DNA from: Saprospiraceae bacterium
Lineage (GTDB): Bacteria; Bacteroidota; Bacteroidia; Chitinophagales; Saprospiraceae
Direction: 5' to 3'
NCBI GenBank assembly: GCA_019638385.1
Contig: JAHBTW010000003.1
Location: 248,001 to 312,000 of the forward strand
Length of the DNA stretch: 64,000 nt
Positions 1-6,505 of this stretch are shown piece by piece. The notes beneath the pieces are model-generated. The model was not told where the DNA came from and searched no databases. It saw only the letters and a list, made by a program, of their open reading frames with translations. Position 1 is the first letter of the stretch, and every line of letters starts with the position of its first letter. The position numbers were made by a program, and so were the translations under genes.

Positions 1-2843
1 GCCACAATGCCGCCTTCGGGCCGGTCGGCCGTTTCTATCAACTGCCCGCCTACGGCTGCCAGCGCGAGCGTGCGCGATACGAGAATGCCGCCTTGCCGCC
101 AGTCGAAGAGGAAGCTCAGGTTCCAGTTTTTGTAGCGCAGTTCGTTGCTGAATCCGAGTATAAAATCAGGGTTGTAATTGCCTAATTTTTTCAACGTATT
201 ATCGGCTATATATTGGCCGTTGGCATTGATGATGAAATGGCCGTTTTCATTGCGTCGGTAGCCGGTTCCGTACAGGTCGCCGATGCGCCCGCCTTCTTCC
301 ACCTGAACCCACACCGTTTGGTTCACATTGTCATATACCCGCGAGTAGGCAAGGGTGAGCCGGCCTCCGCCGATGGGCAATTCTTCCACGGTGGCAATAT
401 TTCGACTGAAGTTGAACATGGCATCCCAGCGAAAGCGGCTATTGTACACCGGGGTGAGTCCCAGCACGAGTTCCAGCCCCTGCGAACGCACCGCGCCGCC
501 GTTGACCACCTGCTCTGTGTAGCCGGACGTAATGGATACGGGCAGCGCAATGATTTGGTTGGCGGTGCGGGCGCGATAATAAGTGGCATCTACGCGCAAG
601 CGGCTGTTGAAAAAATGGACATCGGCGCCAGCCTCTACGGCCGATGTTTGCTCCGGCAATAATTGCCCGTTGGCAATGAGACTTTGCGCGCTAAAAGTAG
701 GCTGCCCGCCGACCGGCGTTTGCGACACGAATGCACCCGCCGTTTGGTAGGGGTCGGTGTCATTGCCTACCTGCGCCCAGCCGCCGCGCAATTTGGCGTA
801 AGATATAATTTCCGGCAAGTCAATTATTTTTGAAACGATCAGACTGCCCGTTACGGAGGGATAAAAGAAGGCCGTTTGCCGGGCCGAGGTTGGGGTGGCC
901 AGCGCGCTCGACCAGTCGTTGCGCCCCGTGATGTCTAAGAAAAACACATCCTGAAATCCCAATTTCACAATTCCATACACGCTGTTGATGCGCTTGCGCG
1001 CGTCGAGTTCAAATACCTCAATCGGCACGGCGGCATTGGTGAACTTGAAAATGCCCGGCTGCGCCAGTGCGGTTGTCTGCATTTGGGCAGAAGCAGCCCG
1101 TTGGTCCATGCGGTTGGCGCCGGCTGATACATCAAGCGACACAGCGCCCAGGCTATGACGATAGTTGAGCAGCACATCGGTATTGTGCTCGCGGTACGAT
1201 ACGTTTTGCTCGGCGTAAGCGCCGTTGATAAAGCGATTGGAACTGAAATTGCGCCGAAATTCCCGCTTCTCTGCCGAGAAATCCATGCCGCTGCGCAGTT
1301 GCACGGAAAATTGTTCGCTGAGTTGGTACCGTGCGAGTACATGCCCGAACATCCGGTCGCGGTTGAAGGAATTCCGGTTTTCCAACAGCGTGAAGAACGG
1401 ATTGTCGAAGAAGGTATAATTGTAGGAATATTGCTGCAACCCCTCCAGGCCGGGCTGCCAGTAGTTGCGCAGGGCGTTGATGTCCAACGAGCGCGGCCCC
1501 CAGGCCACGATGGAGTAGTTGATATTTTCGGAGCCGTAGCCGTTGGCTGGGCGATTGTCGCTTTGTGTGTTGAGGTAGTTGATGGAGGTGTTGATCTGTA
1601 GCCGGTCGGTGGGCGAGAAATTGAGTTTAGCGGCTACGGTGCGGCGGTTGAGGTTGACGCCGGGAATGGCCGACTCACTGTTCATATCGGTGAGCGAGAG
1701 GCGAAAATCGCCCCGCTCGAATCCTGTGCCGAGGGCTAAGTTGTTGAAGGTCGTCACGCCTGTTCGATAAAAATCCTTCAAGTTGTCGGGGTATGCTACA
1801 AAAGGAGTGGGGGCTATCGGCGCGCCGCCATGCACGGCTACATCGCCGCCGCGCACGGTGGTTCCGTCGGGTAGTTGCACCGGACTGTCAAACTGCGGCA
1901 CGAGCACTCCGGCGTTCAGCCTCGGCCCCCAACTGTAGGTGATGTTGTCGTTGATGCCGCCGCCCAATCCATTGACAAAAGCAAAGGTCCCGGAATTGCC
2001 CTGTCCGTATTCATTCTGGAATCTCGGCAATTGAAACGGTTTGTCCACAAACACGCTCGATTGAAAACTGATGCCTGTGCCCCGGCCCCGGCTGCCGTCT
2101 TTGGTGGTGATGAGAATAGCGCCGTTGGCTGCCCGCGCGCCGTAAAGCGCTGCTGCTGCCGGCCCTTTGAGCACCGATACGGATGCAATGTCGTCGGGGT
2201 TGAGGTCCATCGCTCCGTTGCCGAAATCCACTTCCTGAAAACCTGCGGCAGCATCATTGGTGGGATTGATAATGGAATTGTTGTTGACCGGGATGCCGTC
2301 CACCACAAACAAGGGATTGTTGTTGGTAAAAGAAGCCTCTCCGCGGATGGTGATTTTGGACGTAGAACCTACGCCGGTAGCGCCCTGACTGACGGTGAGA
2401 CCGGCAACGCGCCCCGCCAGCCCATCTACAAAATTGGCAGATTTCACGCCCGATACCTCATCGGCATTGAGCGTTTGCAGGGCGTAGCCGATATCTTTCG
2501 CCGCGCGTTTCACGCCCAGTGCCGTCACTACGATTTCATTCAGCGCCGTCACCGAGGCGGTCAGCGTTGTATTGATTTCACTGCGACCGGCCAGGGGCAG
2601 TTCCAGCGGTTCATACCCGATGTAGCTGAAGCGAATCCGGGCATCCGGGCCGCTTACGGTTATGGAGTAAAAACCGTTCAGGTCGGTAATGCCCATTTGG
2701 GGATTTCCTTTTTCCAATACACTCACGCCGATGAGGGCTTCGCCGGTAGCGGCATCGCGCACCGTACCTTGTATGCGCAGGGTTTGTGCGCGGCAAAACA
2801 GTGTTGCCGACAGCAGGAGTACAATGACTAAAATGGGTCTCAT
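1..2843 (-). CDS. SusC/RagA-family TonB-linked outer-membrane receptor (3' end outside window)
   Basis: The reverse strand is open from an ATG at 2843 to the window edge, about 947 codons, so the C-terminal barrel strands are missing. Seen: a signal peptide (MRPILVIVLLLSATLFCRAQ), then a carboxypeptidase-regulatory-like domain at about residues 20-100 with the GxxVxEKGNPQMGITDLNG pattern, a short linker, and a plug domain with FVDGLAGRVAGLTVSQG and LFVVDGIPVNNNS, both SusC/RagA signatures. The rest is typical barrel sequence rich in Asn, Tyr and Gly. In this family the receptor imports oligosaccharides or peptides with a SusD lipoprotein, normally encoded just downstream, which here would be beyond position 1. 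The substrate cannot be told from sequence. A -7 promoter element lies about 120 bp upstream. Confidence 0.93.
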   Translation of the reverse strand, partial: MRPILVIVLLLSATLFCRAQTLRIQGTVRDAATGEALIGVSVLEKGNPQMGITDLNGFYSITVSGPDARIRFSYIGYEPLELPLAGRSEINTTLTASVTALNEIVVTALGVKRAAKDIGYALQTLNADEVSGVKSANFVDGLAGRVAGLTVSQGATGVGSTSKITIRGEASFTNNNPLFVVDGIPVNNNSIINPTNDAAAGFQEVDFGNGAMDLNPDDIASVSVLKGPAAAALYGARAANGAILITTKDGSRGRGTGISFQSSVFVDKPFQLPRFQNEYGQGNSGTFAFVNGLGGGINDNITYSWGPRLNAGVLVPQFDSPVQLPDGTTVRGGDVAVHGGAPIAPTPFVAYPDNLKDFYRTGVTTFNNLALGTGFERGDFRLSLTDMNSESAIPGVNLNRRTVAAKLNFSPTDRLQINTSINYLNTQSDNRPANGYGSENINYSIVAWGPRSLDINALRNYWQPGLEGLQQYSYNYTFFDNPFFTLLENRNSFNRDRMFGHVLARYQLSEQFSVQLRSGMDFSAEKREFRRNFSSNRFINGAYAEQNVSYREHNTDVLLNYRHSLGAVSLDVSAGANRMDQRAASAQMQTTALAQPGIFKFTNAAVPIEVFELDARKRINSVYGIVKLGFQDVFFLDITGRNDWSSALATPTSARQTAFFYPSVTGSLIVSKIIDLPEIISYAKLRGGWAQVGNDTDPYQTAGAFVSQTPVGGQPTFSAQSLIANGQLLPEQTSAVEAGADVHFFNSRLRVDATYYRARTANQIIALPVSITSGYTEQVVNGGAVRSQGLELVLGLTPVYNSRFRWDAMFNFSRNIATVEELPIGGGRLTLAYSRVYDNVNQTVWVQVEEGGRIGDLYGTGYRRNENGHFIINANGQYIADNTLKKLGNYNPDFILGFSNELRYKNWNLSFLFDWRQGGILVSRTLALAAVGGQLIETADRPEGGIV

Positions 2844-2964
2844 AAAATTGAATGTTAAAAATACCTTTTCCGGGCGCTAAGGTAGAATGCAGGCCGGCTT
2901 GGATTCGTCTTGTTCTTTACAGTTGGTACACTTTGGCAGCGGGTTTCATTTTTTGCAAGAGGAG

Positions 2965-2972
2965 CAAATGTA
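2965..2972 (-). promoter_or_regulatory. Bacteroidota -7 element for the SusC-like receptor
   Basis: The reverse strand reads TACATTTG, an exact TAnnTTTG match, about 120 bases before the receptor start and just after pyrF ends. No clear TTG lies 19-21 bp upstream, so only half of the consensus is present. Confidence 0.4.
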
Positions 2973-3003
2973 TGTGAGAATATAAAAAGACCGGCGTTGC
3001 AGG

Positions 3004-3828
3004 TTATCCCGTTGCAAGGTTTTTGTTGAGAAGTGCCGCCATTTCCTGTTGCAGGGCCAGCGCGGCTTCACGGGCCTTTTCGGCAAAATCGCGGCCCCGC
3101 CCGGCGTACAAAACCCCACGGGAGGAATTAACGAGCAGACCACATTCCTTATTCATACCGTGAGCTGAAATCGCAGACAGGTCGCCGCCTTGCGCACCCA
3201 CGCCGGGTACGAGCAGGAAATGATGAGGCGCCGAAGCGCGAATAGCGGCAAATTGCTCCGGATGCGTAGCGCCCACTACAAACATGAGGTTGTCGGAGGT
3301 GCCCCAGTTTTGGGCTTTGCGCAATACTTTTTCGTATAAGGGGCGTCCGTCTTCCTGTGGCGTAAATTGGAAATCGCGGCTGCCGGCATTCGACGTAAGC
3401 GCCAATAGCACGACCCATTTGCCGGGAAAATCGAGGAATGGCACTACAGAATCTTCGCCCATATAAGGCGCTACGGTGACGGCATCGAAGTGGAACTGTT
3501 CGAAGAATGCCTTTGCGTAGAGCCGGGAGGTATTGCCGATGTCGCCGCGTTTGGCGTCGGCGATGGTGAAAATGTCGGCGGGGATGTGGGACATGGTATC
3601 GGCGAGGATTTGCCAACCGACCGGGCCGAGCGCTTCAAAGAAGGCCAGATTGGGCTTGTACGCCACGCACAGATCGGCGGTGGCTTCTATGATGGCCCGG
3701 TTGAATTCCAACACGGGGTTCTTATACTCCAAAAGATGCGGGGGCAGTTTGGACGGTTCGGGGTCTATGCCGATGCAAAGAAAGGATTGTTTGAGCCGGA
3801 TTTGTGCGAAGAGTTCCTGACGGGTCAT
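3004..3828 (-). CDS. pyrF: Orotidine 5'-phosphate decarboxylase
   Basis: The 274-residue protein decarboxylates OMP to UMP, the last step of de novo pyrimidine synthesis, in the cytoplasm. The signature DAKRGDIGNTS at residues 91-101 carries the catalytic Lys93 and Asp96 of the D-x-K-x-x-D motif, and the phosphate-binding LVPGVGAQGGD lies near residue 205. Length and the GIDPEPSKLP opening fit the longer 'type 2' PyrF group common in Bacteroidota and actinobacteria, not the about 230-residue E. coli type. It stands alone: divergent from the sugar permease and upstream of the SusC-like gene, from which a separate promoter sets it apart. A -7 element TATTTTTG lies about 90 bp upstream. Confidence 0.95.
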   Translation of the reverse strand: MTRQELFAQIRLKQSFLCIGIDPEPSKLPPHLLEYKNPVLEFNRAIIEATADLCVAYKPNLAFFEALGPVGWQILADTMSHIPADIFTIADAKRGDIGNTSRLYAKAFFEQFHFDAVTVAPYMGEDSVVPFLDFPGKWVVLLALTSNAGSRDFQFTPQEDGRPLYEKVLRKAQNWGTSDNLMFVVGATHPEQFAAIRASAPHHFLLVPGVGAQGGDLSAISAHGMNKECGLLVNSSRGVLYAGRGRDFAEKAREAALALQQEMAALLNKNLATG

Positions 3829-3915
3829 GTTGCGGGCGGTTTGTGTGAATGAGCTACGACCACGCCGGGGCGTAGCGTGAGCTTCGAGTGGCAGTCTCTA
3901 AAAAAAACAGCGGCG

Positions 3916-3923
3916 CAAAAATA
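3916..3923 (-). promoter_or_regulatory. -7 element for pyrF
   Basis: The reverse strand reads TATTTTTG, matching TAnnTTTG, in the 151-bp divergent gap between pyrF and the permease. The -33 half is not recognisable. Confidence 0.35.
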
Positions 3924-3979
3924 AGCTGCTTTTCTATCTTTAGGCTTGTTTTATACACCACCTTCAAAACCATTTCATA

Positions 3980-5359
3980 ATGGCCGCTCCTGCCAACTTC
4001 CGCACTTCTTTCGCCGTCGTCACGGTGTTGTTTTTTATGTGGGGATTTATCACCTGTCTCAACGACATTTTGATCCCACATTTGAAAGAGGCTTTTGATT
4101 TGAAATACTGGCAAGCCATGCTGGTGCAATTTGCTTTTTTCGGGGCGTACTTTGTCATTTCTTTGCTGTACTACATCTATTCTGCCGCATCGGGCGATCC
4201 CATTGCGCGGGTGGGGTATCAAAAAGGATTGGTATTGGGACTGCTCGTCAGCGGGCTGGGTTGTGCTTTATTTGTTCCGGCGGCGGATGTGCATAGCTAT
4301 GGCTTCTTTCTGGTGGCGCTTTTTGTGCTGGCCTCCGGCATCACGGTCATTCAGATTGCCGCCAATCCGTATGTGGCCATTCTCGGTACGCCGGAGACTG
4401 CTTCTGCCCGACTCAATTTGGCGCAGGGCCTCAACTCGCTGGGCTACGTCATAGCGCCGGTGATCGGCGGCGTGCTGATCTTTCGCAGCACCCTGGCGGG
4501 CGCAGAATCTGTAAAAATACCTTACCTGGCACTTGCGGGCGCCTTTCTGTTATTGGCGCTGGGCTTTTTTCTCATCCGCTTGCCCAAGGTAGCTGTCGAG
4601 CAAGTATCGGTGCGGGAAAATGTGCTGAGCAAATACCCGCATTTCAAATGGGGCATGTTGGCCATTTTCTGCTATGTGGGCGCCGAAGTAGCGGTGGGGA
4701 GTGTATTGGTCAATTTCTTAGGCTTGCCCGAAGTAATGGGCTACGATCATGAAACTGCTACGAAATTTCTTTCTTTTTACTGGGGCGGCCTCATGATCGG
4801 GCGGTTCATGGGCGCCATATCGCTGGGCAGCATACAAGACAAAGCGAAAAAGTATCTGCTCATGCTCGTCGCCGCCGTGGCGGGAACATTGGTCATTTTC
4901 TTCGCTTCTTCCCGCGACTGGTTTACGGGAGAGCAGAAACTCCAGTTTGCCGACATCACCTTATATATAATAATGGTGGCGCTGAGTTACGGCGCATTTT
5001 TCCTCGGCCAATCGAAGCCCGGGCGCATGGTGGGCATTTTTTCCGTCATTATCATCGGCTTGTTGGCAGCGGCTATGGCCGGTACGGGAGCCATCTCCAT
5101 GTGGATGCTCATCGGCATCGGCTTGTTCAACTCGGTGATGTGGTCCAATATTTTTACGCTCTCCATTGACGGCTTGGGGAAAGACACAGGGCAAGGCAGT
5201 TCGCTATTGGTGATGATGATTGTGGGCGGCGCTTTGTTGCCGCCGCTGCAAGGTCTGGTAGCTGATTGGGACACAGTGGGGTTGAAATACTCGCTGGTTG
5301 TGCCGTTGGCTGCATATCTGTACCTGACGTACTACGGCTTCAAGGGCTACCGGCATTAA
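3980..5359 (+). CDS. FucP/GluP-family sugar:H+ symporter (MFS)
   Basis: 459 residues with about twelve hydrophobic segments. The N-terminal block FFMWGFITCLNDILIPHLK and the following FFGAYFVISLLY are diagnostic for the fucose/glucose permease branch of the major facilitator superfamily; the NPYVAILG and LNLAQGLNSLGYVIAPVIGG blocks near residues 130-160 are also typical. It would import a monosaccharide (fucose, glucose, galactose or similar) with protons through the inner membrane. Nothing nearby fixes the substrate: no kinase or isomerase is adjacent. The start is the ATG whose product begins directly with the first helix. Downstream lies the long gene-free region with structured repeats. 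Confidence 0.92.
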   Translation: MAAPANFRTSFAVVTVLFFMWGFITCLNDILIPHLKEAFDLKYWQAMLVQFAFFGAYFVISLLYYIYSAASGDPIARVGYQKGLVLGLLVSGLGCALFVPAADVHSYGFFLVALFVLASGITVIQIAANPYVAILGTPETASARLNLAQGLNSLGYVIAPVIGGVLIFRSTLAGAESVKIPYLALAGAFLLLALGFFLIRLPKVAVEQVSVRENVLSKYPHFKWGMLAIFCYVGAEVAVGSVLVNFLGLPEVMGYDHETATKFLSFYWGGLMIGRFMGAISLGSIQDKAKKYLLMLVAAVAGTLVIFFASSRDWFTGEQKLQFADITLYIIMVALSYGAFFLGQSKPGRMVGIFSVIIIGLLAAAMAGTGAISMWMLIGIGLFNSVMWSNIFTLSIDGLGKDTGQGSSLLVMMIVGGALLPPLQGLVADWDTVGLKYSLVVPLAAYLYLTYYGFKGYRH

Positions 5360-5479
5360 GGGGGCGGGAAAAGAAATTTTTGAAGATTGTGTGACCTGTA
5401 TAGACGCCCGGCGTCAATAGAGCCAAAGCGTTTTGAAAGGCGGGATTGATTGGAACAGTACCGGAAAGCCGGGCAAAAA

Positions 5480-5533
5480 AAAAGTCGTACCTGTTGGCAC
5501 GACTTTTCCAATCTTATAATCCCATGAACATAT
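5480..5533 (+). repeat. Module 1: hairpin plus TATAATCCCATGAACATAT motif
   Basis: A 9-bp perfect stem (AAAAGTCGT at 5480-5488, ACGACTTTT at 5499-5507) with a 10-base loop is followed six bases later by TTATAATCCCATGAACATAT. The same motif recurs at 5837-5857, after a different but equally perfect hairpin, and a variant occurs at 5686-5705. The hairpin may also end transcription of the permease gene. Confidence 0.5.
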
Positions 5534-5579
5534 CCAAAATCTGTGAAAAAACTTTTCCGAAAAAAATTGTACCCAATTG

Positions 5580-5610
5580 TTGTGCAGTACAAATAATCGG
5601 ACTAATTTCG
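5580..5610 (+). promoter_or_regulatory. Promoter of candidate small RNA (module 2)
   Basis: TTG at 5580-5582, 20 bases, then TAATTTCG at 5603-5610, one base from TAnnTTTG. Predicted transcription start is about 5617. Confidence 0.45.
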
Positions 5611-5616
5611 CACCAA

Positions 5617-5743
5617 CGTTTTTAAAAAAGGGAGTTACTAATTCACCTTAACAAATTGTGATCTCAAAATTTTGCTGATAGTTTTCGTAATCCCATGAGC
5701 ATGACCTATTTCCGGCGGGCCGAAAGCGGCTCGCCTTTTTTTT
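5617..5743 (+). ncRNA. Candidate small RNA between a promoter and an intrinsic terminator
   Basis: A promoter (5580-5610) is followed about 100 bp later by a textbook intrinsic terminator (5714-5743) with no substantial reading frame between. The predicted transcript is about 125 bases and carries GTAATCCCATGAGCATGACC at 5686-5705, shared with two neighbouring modules. An alternative is a 25-codon leader peptide starting at the ATG at 5695 and running through the terminator stem (MSMTYFRRAESG...), ending at a TGA near 5771. I infer a regulatory RNA or leader; no known RNA family is recognised. Confidence 0.45.
5714..5743 (+). terminator. Rho-independent terminator
   Basis: A 9-bp stem GGCGGGCCG / CGGCTCGCC (one G-U pair) with an AAAG loop is followed by eight T residues. 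Confidence 0.8.
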
Positions 5744-5771
5744 GTTGTGTTGGTACGAAACGTTATCTTTG
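5741..5771 (+). promoter_or_regulatory. Near-perfect Bacteroidota promoter (module 3)
   Basis: TTTG at 5741-5744, 19 bases, then TATCTTTG at 5764-5771: both halves match the consensus. The start would be near 5778, just before the hairpin at 5796-5822. The TTTG overlaps the T-run of the preceding terminator. Confidence 0.6.
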
Positions 5772-5795
5772 AACCGGGATTCTAAAAAGTGTGAA

Positions 5796-5857
5796 TCGTC
5801 CCGAAAAAGTGATTCGGGACGACTTACCACCAACAAATTATAATCCCATGAACATAT
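5796..5857 (+). repeat. Module 3: hairpin plus TATAATCCCATGAACATAT motif
   Basis: A perfect 10-bp stem (TCGTCCCGAA / TTCGGGACGA, loop of seven) is followed 14 bases later by ATTATAATCCCATGAACATAT-like sequence, identical over 18 bases to module 1. The stem sequence differs from module 1 while pairing is kept, which suggests selection on structure. The ATG inside the motif opens a frame of only 12 codons. Confidence 0.5.
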
Positions 5858-6261
5858 TTCTTTCAATTGTCGCAGGCTCCTTTTGAACCCGCCGTTTTGT
5901 GTCTCTCTCCTCTTATCTCCCGATCACGATACAAATATGCGGCGGCTTTTGACCTCCTACAAAGACAGATTTTTAGTATTGTGAAAAAAAGTATGAAAGC
6001 ACATATTAGTTATTTTACTGTAAATTAGAGTTTTGTGTTTTTGTATTTCGATATTTTTGTGAGATTTTTCATTTCAAAAATACTGCTTCGAGGGCTGTTT
6101 TTTTTCATTTTTTTATTTCGGCCGTGCATCAGGGCCGTTTCAACAGGTCGGGCGGGGTAGAAGAGGGGCCGCTCAAAAGGATTTTTTGGGAAACAGCCGG
6201 CACAGGTTAGAATCACTTTGCCAGGGTATAGATTCTCAAAATAATTTGCCCGGCGTCGCTA

Positions 6262-6292
6262 TTGTATCAGACTTAAAATTACACTAACTTTG
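6262..6292 (+). promoter_or_regulatory. Promoter for the T9SS-secreted protein gene
   Basis: TTG at 6262-6264, 20 bases, TAACTTTG at 6285-6292. Transcription would begin near 6299, giving a leader of about 207 bases before the start at 6506. Confidence 0.55.
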
Positions 6293-6315
6293 CCTCTGCA
6301 TTTTGACCTCTTCCC

Positions 6316-6459
6316 ATGACGATACCATCAGAAAATCAATCCCGCAGTCCTCTTCCCGTATGGAAGGACCCAAACCCAGGCAAACCTCGTTGTTGCCGGA
6401 TGTATTGCCCCCCTTACTTAAATTGTCTAAGTCATGTTCTTATCGCATACCGGCTATAA
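6316..6459 (+). other. Possible 47-codon leader reading frame
   Basis: The ATG at 6316 follows the predicted transcription start by about 17 bases and sits in a CCCATGA context like the three modules upstream. The product (MTIPSENQSRSPLPV...) has no recognisable domain, is rich in Pro and Cys, and ends at TAA 6457-6459, 46 bp before the large gene. It may be a leader peptide or chance. Confidence 0.2.
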
Positions 6460-6505
6460 GGCGCCGGTCAACCATTTGAGAAAACAAAAACAATAATAAT
6501 CTACT

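Larger units (their letters stand above)
5360..6505. other. 1.1-kb gene-free region with tandem promoter/hairpin modules
   Basis: No convincing protein gene is present on either strand. The first half (5480-5860) holds three copies of a motif around AATCCCATGA, two strong hairpins, one intrinsic terminator and two good promoters (separate entries). From about 5870 to 6240 the sequence is AT-rich and I recognise nothing in it. A further promoter at 6262-6292 probably serves the large secreted protein starting at 6506, leaving a leader of about 200 bases. Confidence 0.7.

Noticed and set aside
1875..2831. 318-codon forward frame opposite the SusC-like gene
   Set aside because: It lies wholly antisense to a receptor with clear SusC motifs; the translation is His/Arg/Gly-rich and has no domain. 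Shadow frame.
5480..5860. Integron-like attC cassette array
   Set aside because: The repeated modules have hairpins but no RYYYAAC/GTTRRRY core sites, no integrase and no cassette genes.
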